The translations under genes and the position numbers were made by a program. DNA of 64,000 nucleotides from CAYFXE01 sp964347035 (lineage in GTDB: Bacteria > Acidobacteriota > Aminicenantia > Aminicenantales > Aminicenantaceae). This document shows, one piece after another, positions 7,402-16,024 of the stretch (positions within the stretch are counted from its first letter, which is position 1; the number at the start of each line of letters is the position of its first letter). Below the pieces are notes generated by a model. The model made no database searches. It had not been told where the DNA came from and was given only the letters and a program-made list of their open reading frames with translations. The stretch is taken from positions 1 to 64,000 of the forward strand of contig CAYFXE010000012.1 in the NCBI GenBank assembly GCA_964347035.1, written 5' to 3'.

Positions 7402-8613
7402 ATGAAAAAAGTCGAAGAACAGTTTGAGTACCTGAAAAAAGGCAGCGTCGAAATCATCCAAGAAAAAGAGCTCAAGGTAAAGCTTGAGCGCTCTCTCAAA
7501 GAGAATAAACCCCTGACGGTGAAAACAGGTTTTGATCCCACAGCTCCGGACATCCATCTCGGACACACAGTCCTTCTCCGGAAAATGAAGCACTTCCAAG
7601 ATCTTGGTCACGATGTAATCTTCCTGATAGGAGATTTCACGGGCCTTATCGGCGATCCTTCGGGAAGATCAGTCACCCGCCCACCGATGACTCAAGAAGA
7701 GATCATGGAAAATGCAGAAACCTACAAAAGCCAGATATTCAAAATCCTCGATCCAGAGAAAACAATCATAGATTTCAACTCTCGCTGGCTGGAGAAACTC
7801 TCAAGCTTCGAAATCATCAACCTCACGGCCAAATACACGATCGCCCGAATACTGGAAAGGGATGATTTTTCGAACCGTTTGAAACAGGGCCTCCCGATAT
7901 CTGTCCACGAGATCCTCTACCCTTTGATGCAGGGCTATGACTCTGTAGCCTTGAAGGCGGACGTGGAGCTGGGCGGGACGGATCAGAAATTCAACCTTCT
8001 CGTGGGACGCGAAATCCAGCGAGAATTCGGCCAGGAACCCCAGGTCATCCTGACCATGCCGCTTCTGGAAGGATTGGACGGTGTCGAGAAGATGAGTAAA
8101 TCCTTGAATAATTACGTCGGGATCACTGAGGATCCAACAGAAATCTTTGGTAAAATCATGTCCATCTCGGATGAGCTGATGTTTCGCTACTACGAGCTTC
8201 TGACCGACCACCCTCTCTCCCAGCTAGAGATATGGAAAGCCGAGATCGAGGAAAACAAGATTAATCCGAAGGACTTAAAAACCAGACTGGCTGCCTCGAT
8301 TATCGCCGATTTTTGGGGAGAGCCAGAGGCAGAGAGAGCGGCGGAGGAATTCGAAAGAGTCTTTAAACACAAAGATATTCCCACAGAGATGGAAGAAATA
8401 GAAATCACAACCGAGTCTATATCGCTTGTCGATCTTCTGGTGGGCCGAAGCATCCTCCCCACTCGCGGCGAGGCCAAAAGGATGATTCGCCAGGGCGGTG
8501 TCTATCTTGACGGCGAGAGAATCGAAGATATCGGCTTCACAGTCGAGGCCAAAAAAAACAAGGAACGAATCCTCAAGGTAGGAAAAAGAAAATTTTATCG
8601 ATTGAAATTCTAA
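7402..8613 (+). CDS. tyrS: Tyrosyl-tRNA synthetase
   Basis: 403 residues, class I aminoacyl-tRNA synthetase. The HIGH-type motif is HLGH (after DPTAPDI) and the KMSKS motif is present (EKMSKSLNNYVG). The tyrosine-binding region includes LGGTDQKFNLLVGR. The C-terminal 60 residues form an S4 RNA-binding domain (GEAKRMIRQGGVYLDGERI). The sequence is of the TyrZ-like subgroup. Its 3' end overlaps the convergent ornithine-cyclodeaminase-like gene by four bases. Confidence 0.95.
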   Translation: MKKVEEQFEYLKKGSVEIIQEKELKVKLERSLKENKPLTVKTGFDPTAPDIHLGHTVLLRKMKHFQDLGHDVIFLIGDFTGLIGDPSGRSVTRPPMTQEEIMENAETYKSQIFKILDPEKTIIDFNSRWLEKLSSFEIINLTAKYTIARILERDDFSNRLKQGLPISVHEILYPLMQGYDSVALKADVELGGTDQKFNLLVGREIQREFGQEPQVILTMPLLEGLDGVEKMSKSLNNYVGITEDPTEIFGKIMSISDELMFRYYELLTDHPLSQLEIWKAEIEENKINPKDLKTRLAASIIADFWGEPEAERAAEEFERVFKHKDIPTEMEEIEITTESISLVDLLVGRSILPTRGEAKRMIRQGGVYLDGERIEDIGFTVEAKKNKERILKVGKRKFYRLKF

Positions 8614-9602
8614 ACTTCTACCTCAGAACCCAAACCTAACTCTTGACAACGGTTGAAAACAACGGAAGCCACAACAACGTCCTGAACAGCAACCCCCACG
8701 GACTTGAAGAAGGTCAATTCCTCGTCCGATAACCGGCCGGATATCTTCCCTGCGGCCACCTCCCCTATCTCACCATGGATGTGTGATTTTGAAATGCGTC
8801 CCTCATTTAGGGGAATGATCAAATCTCCTGCTTCTTCAAGAGAGGCTTGGAGGGAATCAACCACAACTTTAGCTCTTTGGACTGTCTGCCCGGGAATTTC
8901 TTGCATCTCTGGTGTATAGGAACCAATTCCGTTAATGTGAACTCCGACCTTAAGATCCTCATCATCGAAAACAGGCCTAGAAGATGTCGTCGCAGCACAG
9001 ATGATGTCTGCTTCATGAACCGCCTCAGAGGGAGAATTTGCGACTTTGAATTCAATCGGAACGTGTTCAAAACCGTCTTTTATTTCTTCGAAAAAGGCGC
9101 TAGCTTTTTTCACTTCGATATCATAGATCCATACCTTGGTGATGGATCGGACGGCACAAACAGCTTCCAGTTGCGTTCGTGACTGCCCTCCAGCTCCGAA
9201 GATGGCCACCACACGAACATCTTCTCTAGAGAGGAGGTCGGTGGCCACCCCAGATGCCGCGCCTGTGCGCAAGGCTGTTAGATACGCTCCCTCCATCAAT
9301 GCCTGAGGTCGTCCAGTCTCTGCATCTATAACCATCACCACAGCATGAATCGTCGGAAGATTCTTTTCTCGGTTCTGGGGGAAAACGGTCACAATCTTTG
9401 ATCCCAGGGCCTCACTCTCCCATAAATAAGCGGGCATGAATAGCACAGAACCTTCCCGGCTTGGTACGGGAATTTTGGTACGCAGGGGAACGTATGCCCG
9501 ACCCTCTGAAAGCTGGATGAAAGCCTTTCTGACGGCTTCGATGGCCTCGGCCATGGAAATAGCCTGGGCCACTTCCCTTTGAGATATAATTCGTAGCTTC
9601 AT
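8610..9602 (-). CDS. Ornithine cyclodeaminase / mu-crystallin family dehydrogenase
   Basis: About 330 residues. The family includes ornithine cyclodeaminase, alanine dehydrogenase and ketimine (delta-1-pyrroline-2-carboxylate) reductases, all NAD(P)-dependent. The Rossmann segment is VRVVAIFGAGGQSRTQLEAV, and the N-terminal VPLRTKIPVP and FMPAY motifs are typical. ATG 9602 (MKLRIISQ) was chosen because AAGGAG lies at good spacing inside the upstream gene; the longer frame to 9662 would overlap that gene. The gene is four bases after an FAD oxidoreductase, suggesting one amino- or imino-acid pathway. The substrate cannot be read from sequence. Confidence 0.85.
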   Translation of the reverse strand: MKLRIISQREVAQAISMAEAIEAVRKAFIQLSEGRAYVPLRTKIPVPSREGSVLFMPAYLWESEALGSKIVTVFPQNREKNLPTIHAVVMVIDAETGRPQALMEGAYLTALRTGAASGVATDLLSREDVRVVAIFGAGGQSRTQLEAVCAVRSITKVWIYDIEVKKASAFFEEIKDGFEHVPIEFKVANSPSEAVHEADIICAATTSSRPVFDDEDLKVGVHINGIGSYTPEMQEIPGQTVQRAKVVVDSLQASLEEAGDLIIPLNEGRISKSHIHGEIGEVAAGKISGRLSDEELTFFKSVGVAVQDVVVASVVFNRCQELGLGSEVEV

Positions 9603-9606
9603 CGGA

Positions 9607-10761
9607 CTACACCACTCTCCTTTCCCCAGTTGGTTTCCGTTTTTTAAACCGGTCATAAGCAAACGGACTCAAATCAAAATCGGTTCGGCCATCGAGAATA
9701 AGCTGGCTGAGAAGGCGGCCGACGGCCGGTCCCTGTTGAAAACCATGGCCTGAAAAGCCAACTGCACAATAAAATCCCTCGATGTTCGGAGCAGGGCCGA
9801 TGATCGGGTTTTGATCCGGCGTTATGGCATAAAGTCCAGCCCAACCTCGAAGGATTTCGGCTCTCTCGATTATAGGAACGCGATGAATAGCTGCCTCGAT
9901 GACCTTCTCCATAAAGTTCCAATCGACATGGATATTGAAGCTAGGTGTTTCATCCGGGTCGCTCATCCCGATGAGTATTCCTGGTTCCTCCCCTCTTAAA
10001 TAGAAGGAGATATCCATGTCGATGATCATCGGGATTGGCTTGGCGACGGCTTCGAAAGCCTTTGTCATAAAGACCTGACGTCGGTATGGTTTGACAGGCA
10101 GATCAACACCACCCATCCTGGCGACCTGTCTACCCCAAGCCCCAGCCACGTTGACCACGATGGAAGTCGAAAGAGAACCTTTTGTGGTCTCAACGCCTAT
10201 AATCTTGGCTCCTTTAACTCTGAGACCGACAACCTCTGTTTTCTCTTCTATCCTTACCCCGAGGTTTCGGGCCGCCCGGGCAAATCCCATGGCTGTCAAA
10301 TAAGGGTCAGCATAACCATCATCCGGGCCGAAAGTCCCGCCTTTTAAATCCCTAACATCCAGATAAGGCCATCTTTCCTTGATATCTTGCGGAGAATAGA
10401 CCTCCACAGGGACTCCGTATTGCCTTTGCCTCCTCACTCCAGATAAAAAATCCCGCCAAGTATTCTCCTTTTGAGCCAGGAAGAGATATCCAACCTGGCG
10501 AAATTTGATGTCGGTTTCGAATTCTTCCTGGAAATTCTCAAAAACCCGGATGGATTCCTGGGAAAGGCGGATATTTGCCGGCACAGAGAATTGCTGCCGG
10601 ATCCCTCCCAGAGAGAGCCCTGTGGAAGCCTGAGCGAGCAGGTCTCTCTCAAGAATAACAACATCTCGGCATCCCCGCATAGCCAGATAATACGCGGTAC
10701 TCACCCCCATGATGCCCCCACCGATAATGACGATGCTGGCTGTTTTTTTTAAATCCCTCAC
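9607..10761 (-). CDS. FAD-dependent oxidoreductase, DAO / sarcosine-oxidase-beta-like family
   Basis: 384 residues. The N-terminal dinucleotide fold (IVIIGGGIMGVSTAYYLA followed by VILERD) binds FAD, and the C-terminal segment GFSGHGFQQGPAVG is typical of glycine/sarcosine/proline-type amine oxidases. Such enzymes oxidise a secondary or primary amine to an imine. The gene lies directly upstream of an ornithine-cyclodeaminase-family reductase, so the pair could interconvert an imino acid such as proline or hydroxyproline derivatives. This link is inference. Confidence 0.85.
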   Translation of the reverse strand: MRDLKKTASIVIIGGGIMGVSTAYYLAMRGCRDVVILERDLLAQASTGLSLGGIRQQFSVPANIRLSQESIRVFENFQEEFETDIKFRQVGYLFLAQKENTWRDFLSGVRRQRQYGVPVEVYSPQDIKERWPYLDVRDLKGGTFGPDDGYADPYLTAMGFARAARNLGVRIEEKTEVVGLRVKGAKIIGVETTKGSLSTSIVVNVAGAWGRQVARMGGVDLPVKPYRRQVFMTKAFEAVAKPIPMIIDMDISFYLRGEEPGILIGMSDPDETPSFNIHVDWNFMEKVIEAAIHRVPIIERAEILRGWAGLYAITPDQNPIIGPAPNIEGFYCAVGFSGHGFQQGPAVGRLLSQLILDGRTDFDLSPFAYDRFKKRKPTGERRVV

Positions 10762-10805
10762 CTTTCTTCGATGCGACCAAACAAACGGCTTAGAGTCTCC
10801 TCCTG

Positions 10806-12284
10806 CTAAATCTTCGGAGGCAAGAACTTGGGTGGTTTCGCGAAGACCTTCTCAAAAATATCGGGGTAGCTATCTTTCCCGCCGATGAGTAAAAACGTCA
10901 ACGGCATGGCTTTTTTGGCCAGCCGGACCATCTTGCCGACCACCGCCTTAATATCCCACTGGGCTGTGGTGTCTTCTCTCAGCCTCGAGATGTGATAAAG
11001 CTCTCTGGCGTTGACCTGGAGTAAAACCCTCCGTCTATGCGCGTTGGTCAGGACATACTCCGCCCCGACATCCATATCCTGTTTCATTTGTTTGTATATC
11101 TGGTTTGTCTGTTCGATCATCTCCAAGAACTCCTGTTTGGCTCCGATGGCCTTCACGGAGGGGGGAAGGGTCACTCCGAAGTCGGGATTATATTTTTGGA
11201 CAGTCTGGGTCGTCATGCGATGGCGTTTGAGCTGGGCGAAGCACGATGCTGAGACGATCAGGTCAAAGGTTAAGTTCACATACTCGAATTCACGGAGAGT
11301 GGAATCGTAGAATTCCATGTGTTGAAAGGCCTTTTTCATAAACTCTTTCTTTTGTTGCAGTCTGAGCTTTTTTGCTCGTAAGAGACATTCCTCGAAAGAA
11401 TGGGAGGAAGAAGCATAGAGGAGCGAAGCGATTAACTTTGTATCCGCCTCTTCAGAATGATCGACCAAACACACGTCATCTTGATTCCCTGATGAGGATT
11501 CGAGAAACGGCCTTGCAGCAATTTCCAATTCTTCATAGGTCTTGGAATCGAATTCGTTGGGTTCGGTAAAAAGAATGATAGACGGGCCCACTTCTTTGGC
11601 TAGAGAGTAGAGTTTTGTGTTCAGATTTTTCAGCTCGGCCAGCCTTTTCGAGGCGAAGCGTCGGATGAGCAACTCCAAATTCCTGGCATTGATCGTCATC
11701 CCCAACTGGCCCTCTGTGGCCAGACTGACGATATAACGGGCATCTTCTTTGGCCCAGCCATCAAGGAGGCTATGTTTTTTCTGGTCCTCAGCCAGATCCT
11801 TATATTTTTCGAAAAGGTAGGGTCGAAGTTTATCGTAAAGTCGATGATACAGGGCGTTCTGGGCCCTGATCAAACCGCAAAACATCTCAGTCTTCCCCGC
11901 CCGCTTCACTTCCTCGGGTATCACAAAATCATCTCCCAATGTGATATAGCGCTGTGACTTTTCTGTGTAGGATGAGAGTCGAAACCTCTCCAACTCTTCT
12001 GTGGCCAAGCGACTCAACCCGATGATGTCAAAATTGAAGACAGCATGTTCAGCCACAGAGTGATGGCCCATCTTGAAAATAATGTTCCTGTTGGAGCGTC
12101 TCGCCTTCTCGACCTCTGCTCTGGCGACAGCTCTCAACTCATACGCTGGTCGCGGATCGCGGGAAATCCGGGCATAAGAGGCGGACAGCGTCTCGGGTGT
12201 GATGTCATCACGCGGAGGACTATGCTTCTTAAGTTCTTCGATAACTTGGCTGTCGATGTTATAACCGGCAAGAATAACCTTCAT
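10806..12284 (-). CDS. thyX: Double-domain ThyX-like flavin-dependent thymidylate synthase
   Basis: 492 residues, about twice a normal ThyX. ThyX methylates dUMP using methylene-THF, FAD and NADPH. Two ThyX-like halves are visible. The N-half has HHSVAEHAVFNF (74-85) and RFRLSSYTEKS (100-110), a form of the RHRx7S signature with Phe for His. The C-half keeps RHR (354-356) but has Lys364 where Ser is expected, and keeps NARELYHISRLR and AQWDI (425-445). The N-half lacks a clear AQWEI segment. So each half carries a different part of the active-site signature. No thyA is seen in the window. The gene has its own promoter just upstream. Confidence 0.85.
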   Translation of the reverse strand: MKVILAGYNIDSQVIEELKKHSPPRDDITPETLSASYARISRDPRPAYELRAVARAEVEKARRSNRNIIFKMGHHSVAEHAVFNFDIIGLSRLATEELERFRLSSYTEKSQRYITLGDDFVIPEEVKRAGKTEMFCGLIRAQNALYHRLYDKLRPYLFEKYKDLAEDQKKHSLLDGWAKEDARYIVSLATEGQLGMTINARNLELLIRRFASKRLAELKNLNTKLYSLAKEVGPSIILFTEPNEFDSKTYEELEIAARPFLESSSGNQDDVCLVDHSEEADTKLIASLLYASSSHSFEECLLRAKKLRLQQKKEFMKKAFQHMEFYDSTLREFEYVNLTFDLIVSASCFAQLKRHRMTTQTVQKYNPDFGVTLPPSVKAIGAKQEFLEMIEQTNQIYKQMKQDMDVGAEYVLTNAHRRRVLLQVNARELYHISRLREDTTAQWDIKAVVGKMVRLAKKAMPLTFLLIGGKDSYPDIFEKVFAKPPKFLPPKI

Positions 12285-12295
12285 GGCTTTTTACT

Positions 12296-12324
12296 ACAAT
12301 AAGAAGCGCCGAAAAAAAAGTCAA
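12296..12324 (-). promoter_or_regulatory. thyX promoter, near-leaderless
   Basis: On the minus strand: -35 TTGACT (12319-12324), a 17-bp spacer, -10 TATTGT (12296-12301). The predicted start point is only about five bases before ATG 12284, and no ribosome-binding site is seen. Confidence 0.55.
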
Positions 12325-12363
12325 CTCGCAGAAGCCTGAACTCCAGCTCTTTTTCAGGGCACG

Positions 12364-12392
12364 TTGAATCGGGATAAGAGTTAGAGTATCAT
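12364..12392 (+). promoter_or_regulatory. polX promoter
   Basis: TTGAAT (12364-12369), a 17-bp spacer, TATCAT (12387-12392). The -10 box overlaps the ATG at 12391, so translation of polX more likely starts at ATG 12403, close to the predicted transcription start. Confidence 0.5.
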
Positions 12393-12402
12393 GAGGAAAA
12401 GC

Positions 12403-14109
12403 ATGAAAAACAAGGAAATCGCCTCCCTTTTGGCTCGCATCGGGGATGCTCTTGAGATCCAGGGAGAGATGGGATTTAAGGTAATTGCCTACAAAAAAGC
12501 CGCTCGAGTTCTTGAGGATCTGACCGAGGATATCGAAGAGATCACCGAACAAGGTCGACTCCAAAAGATCCCTGGAATCGGCCCAGGTATGACCAAGAAA
12601 ATTCAAGAATACATCGAAACAGGAGAGATGACAAAATACAAGGAAGCGTTCTCGTCAGTCCCGGAAAGTCTACTCGAACTATTAGAAATACAAAATTTAG
12701 GGGCAAGAACGATCCATCTCGCTCATAAAGAACTTGGAGTGAAGAATCTGAGAGACCTGAAAAAAGTGATCGAGGATGGTTCGTTAGCTGGATTATTCGG
12801 TCTCGGTGAAAAAAAAGTGGAGAGCATCAGAAAAGGGGTAGAAATCTTCGAGCAGGCGCAAGAGCGCATACCGATTTTTGAAGCAGTCAGTCTTGTGGAA
12901 GAGGTCATCGAATACCTTAAAAAATCTCTACTTGTCGGTCGTCTGTCCCCAGCGGGTTCTCTCCGCCGCATGAGCGAGACAGTCGGGGATATTGATGTCC
13001 TCGCTACAGGGAAAAACGGGGCAGAAATCATCACCTACTTCACACAATACCCTGGTGTTACACGCGTTTTGGCCGCGGGGGAGACAAAAGGATCTGTGAT
13101 GATCTCTACCCCAGGAGGAGAGCGCCAGGTGGACCTGAGGATAGTCGATGATTCTGCGTACGGTGCCGCCCTCCAGTACTTCACAGGCTCAAAAGCTCAC
13201 AACATCAAACTGAGGTCTATGGCCAGGGAAAAGGGATTGAAGATCTCTGAATACGGTGTCTTCAGAGGGAACAAGAAAATCGCTGGCTACGATGAAGAGG
13301 AAGTTTACCAAACATTGGATTTACCGCTCATCGCCCCTGAGCTGCGGGAGGACAGAGGGGAGGTCGAACTGGCTTCGATAAATAAACTCCCGACTGTCGT
13401 TGATTATTCTGATATCCAGGGCGACCTTCACATCCATTCTGAATACAGTGACGGCAGTCTTTCCTTGAGAGATATCGCCGACTTGGCCAAAGAAATGGGC
13501 TATATCTATGCCGCCATCTGTGACCATTCCCAATCAGTAAAGTATGCCCATGGTCTTTCCCCTGAGCGGTTGACAAAACAGATCCGAGAAATCGACGAAC
13601 TCAACCGAAAGCTCAAAAGAATAAAAATTCTGAAGGGAGTCGAAGTGGACATTCTTCAGGATGGGAGCCTTGATTTTCCTGACAGCTTACTCAAAGAATT
13701 GGATATCGTGGTGGCAGCGATCCATACGGGATTCAGGAGAAATGTAACCGAACGGATCTTACGAGCTATGGACAATCCTTGGGTGACCATCATCGCCCAT
13801 CCCTCCGGGCGTCTCATATCTAAGCGCGAGGGCTATGAGGTTGACTTGGATCAAGTTATCGCTGCAGCTCAGACCAAGAGAAAGGTCCTGGAATTGAATG
13901 CCTATTATGACCGCCTCGACCTCAATGAATTCTACCTGAAAAAAGCTAAAGAGAAAGGGGTAAAAATTAGTATAGGGACCGATAGCCACTCCCCCGGTGG
14001 ATTCCAAATGATGCGCTTCGGGGTGGGCATTGCCCGCCGAGCCTGGTTGGAGAAAAAAGATGTCCTCAATTCCCGAAGCTATAAGCAGCTGCTGGACAGA
14101 AGGGTCTAG
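12403..14109 (+). CDS. polX: DNA polymerase X family protein with PHP exonuclease domain
   Basis: 568 residues from ATG 12403. Domain order is typical of bacterial PolX: an N-terminal helix-hairpin-helix region (KIPGIGPGMTKKI), a polymerase-beta-like palm (SLRRMSETVGDIDVLATG with the two-Asp motif, and RQVDLRIVD), and a C-terminal PHP phosphoesterase (DLHIHSEYSDG, AICDHSQS, IIAHPSGR, IGTDSHSP). Such proteins fill short gaps in base-excision repair and degrade 3' ends. It is divergent from thyX and convergent with rtcB. Confidence 0.93.
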   Translation: MKNKEIASLLARIGDALEIQGEMGFKVIAYKKAARVLEDLTEDIEEITEQGRLQKIPGIGPGMTKKIQEYIETGEMTKYKEAFSSVPESLLELLEIQNLGARTIHLAHKELGVKNLRDLKKVIEDGSLAGLFGLGEKKVESIRKGVEIFEQAQERIPIFEAVSLVEEVIEYLKKSLLVGRLSPAGSLRRMSETVGDIDVLATGKNGAEIITYFTQYPGVTRVLAAGETKGSVMISTPGGERQVDLRIVDDSAYGAALQYFTGSKAHNIKLRSMAREKGLKISEYGVFRGNKKIAGYDEEEVYQTLDLPLIAPELREDRGEVELASINKLPTVVDYSDIQGDLHIHSEYSDGSLSLRDIADLAKEMGYIYAAICDHSQSVKYAHGLSPERLTKQIREIDELNRKLKRIKILKGVEVDILQDGSLDFPDSLLKELDIVVAAIHTGFRRNVTERILRAMDNPWVTIIAHPSGRLISKREGYEVDLDQVIAAAQTKRKVLELNAYYDRLDLNEFYLKKAKEKGVKISIGTDSHSPGGFQMMRFGVGIARRAWLEKKDVLNSRSYKQLLDRRV

Positions 14110-14122
14110 GCAAGTCTCTAGT

Positions 14123-14148
14123 CATGAAAGACTCGTTCTCGTTTCATG
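14123..14148. terminator. Hairpin between convergent polX and rtcB
   Basis: A 7-bp inverted repeat, CATGAAA (14123-14129) with TTTCATG (14142-14148), lies between the two convergent stop codons. No long T-run follows on either strand, so it is at best a weak bidirectional terminator. Confidence 0.4.
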
Positions 14149-14167
14149 AACGATCGTGATGTGACGA

Positions 14168-15592
14168 TTATCCTTTCATCACACCAACAGGGATCACACG
14201 GGCTACGAGTCTTCCTATGCCCACCTGATGGGACACTTTAACCACCTCATCGACGTCTTTGTAGGCCTCAGAAGCCTCTTCGGCAACCCCCTTCCATCCT
14301 GTAAATTTCAACTCAACGCCTTTCCTCTCGAGATCCTGCTTGATTTTTTCTCCTCTGAATCGTCGGAGGGCCTCATGACGGGACATGACTCTTCCGGCTC
14401 CATGAGCCGTTGAGCCAAAGCTCAGTCTTTCAGCGTCTTTCGTCCCGACGAGAATGTAAGAGGCTGTTCCCATGCTCCCGGGAATGATGACCGGCTGCCC
14501 GACGGACCGGTAGACTTCAGGAATCTCTTCCCGGCCAGGTCCGAAACTTCTGGTCGCTCCTTTCCGATGGATGCATACTTCTTTCATCTCCCCTTCTCGA
14601 ACTTGGTGTTTTTCAAACTTGGCCACATTGTGACAAACATCATAGACCTGATCCATACCCCTGGAACTCCCCATAATCTTCGCAAACACCTTGCGTACCC
14701 AATGGGCAATCATCTGTCTGTTGGCAAAAGCGAAATTCACCGCTGCACTCATGGCCTTGTAATACTGCTGCCCCAGAGGAGAGCGAATCGGAGCGTTGAT
14801 CAATTCTCTATCCGGAAGCCCCTTAATCCCGAACTTATTCTCCATCAACCGGATATAATCAGAAGCCACTTGATGGCCCAGCCCACGGCTGCCGCAATGA
14901 ATCATGACCATAATCTGACCGATGGTATGGATGCCGAAAACATCAGCTACATCCTGATCATAGATCTCAGCCACCTTTTGTATCTCCAGAAAATGATTCC
15001 CAGCTCCGAGAGTGCCCAGCTGTGGGATACCCCGCTCTACGGCTCGATGAGAGAGATGGCTGGGATCAGCCGCCCTCATTCTCCCGTTTTCTTCAGTTCT
15101 CAGCAGATCTTCGGCTGTGCCGTAGCCTTTTTCGACCGCCCACTCGGCTCCCTTGCTACAAACATCTTCTAAATCATGATGCGAGAGGCGGGTTGCTCCG
15201 CCTTTCCCCACTCCGGCAGGAACTTCTTTAAAAATTTCTGTCAAAAGTTGCCTCCGATGAGCTTGAATATCCTCCTCGTGGAGATCTGTTTTCAGCAACC
15301 TGACACCGCAGTTGATATCGTAGCCGACACCGCCAGGAGAAATGATACCTTCATCCAGATCGAAGGCCGCCACACCTCCAATCGGAAATCCATAGCCCTG
15401 ATGGGCATCAGGCATAACATAAGCGGTTCGCTGGATCCCCCTCAGACAGGCCACATTCCTCGCTTGGCTGAGAGTTTTGTCCCGTTTAACGCTCTCTAGG
15501 AGCTTGGAAGAAATATAGATCACAGTCGAGACCTTCATCTCTCCCTGTTTGGGAATTTCCCAGGCGTAATCGCTCAGACGTTTAATTTCCAT
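14168..15592 (-). CDS. rtcB: RNA ligase RtcB
   Basis: 474 residues. RtcB joins 2',3'-cyclic phosphate (or 3'-phosphate) and 5'-OH RNA ends with GTP and Mn2+. The metal and GMP-binding residues are recognisable in DINCGVRLL, GAGNHFLEIQ, HCGSRGLGH and the late GSTAHGAGR. ATG 15592 has GAGG about nine bases upstream; an earlier ATG at 15604 overlaps the archease stop (ATGA) but lacks a ribosome-binding site. It directly follows its activator, archease. Confidence 0.94.
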   Translation of the reverse strand: MEIKRLSDYAWEIPKQGEMKVSTVIYISSKLLESVKRDKTLSQARNVACLRGIQRTAYVMPDAHQGYGFPIGGVAAFDLDEGIISPGGVGYDINCGVRLLKTDLHEEDIQAHRRQLLTEIFKEVPAGVGKGGATRLSHHDLEDVCSKGAEWAVEKGYGTAEDLLRTEENGRMRAADPSHLSHRAVERGIPQLGTLGAGNHFLEIQKVAEIYDQDVADVFGIHTIGQIMVMIHCGSRGLGHQVASDYIRLMENKFGIKGLPDRELINAPIRSPLGQQYYKAMSAAVNFAFANRQMIAHWVRKVFAKIMGSSRGMDQVYDVCHNVAKFEKHQVREGEMKEVCIHRKGATRSFGPGREEIPEVYRSVGQPVIIPGSMGTASYILVGTKDAERLSFGSTAHGAGRVMSRHEALRRFRGEKIKQDLERKGVELKFTGWKGVAEEASEAYKDVDEVVKVSHQVGIGRLVARVIPVGVMKG

Positions 15593-15600
15593 TTTAGACC

Positions 15601-16023
15601 TCATAAGTCGACCACAACCTGTAACACGAAACGATCGTTCTTTTTGATGTCCATTTCATTATAGGTTATGGCCTTGACATCTCCAAAAATATTGTGTTTT
15701 TCGGAATACTGATCGCCCCTGAAGAGGGCCACCAGAGTGTATCCCTTGCCTTTCTTCTCGATGAGGACTTCATCCACAGCACCCAAAAGAAACATCTTTG
15801 ATTCCAACAAGTATATAATTTCTTCTAAGAAACTGAAGAGCAACTGCTGTAGATCCTTTCCTTCTACTTTGACTCTATGCTCTTTCGTTTTATCGATAAG
15901 CTCCCAATCCCACATCAGGGATGCCGTTGCCAAGGCGGCATTGACAAAGGATTCCTCGAGGGTTTTACCAAAAGCCTGAAATTTGGCATCAGCCGTGTGG
16001 GGAAGGAACCGATACCTCTCCAC
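15601..16023 (-). CDS. Archease, RtcB activator
   Basis: 140 residues from a GTG start. Archease speeds RtcB guanylylation and turnover. The family start RYRFLPHTADAKFQAFG and the metal-binding end GDVKAITYNEM are clear. It sits between pncB (one base gap) and rtcB, so the three are translated from one message. The rtcB-archease pair indicates an RNA repair or processing function. Confidence 0.92.
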   Translation of the reverse strand: MERYRFLPHTADAKFQAFGKTLEESFVNAALATASLMWDWELIDKTKEHRVKVEGKDLQQLLFSFLEEIIYLLESKMFLLGAVDEVLIEKKGKGYTLVALFRGDQYSEKHNIFGDVKAITYNEMDIKKNDRFVLQVVVDL

Positions 16024-16024
16024 T

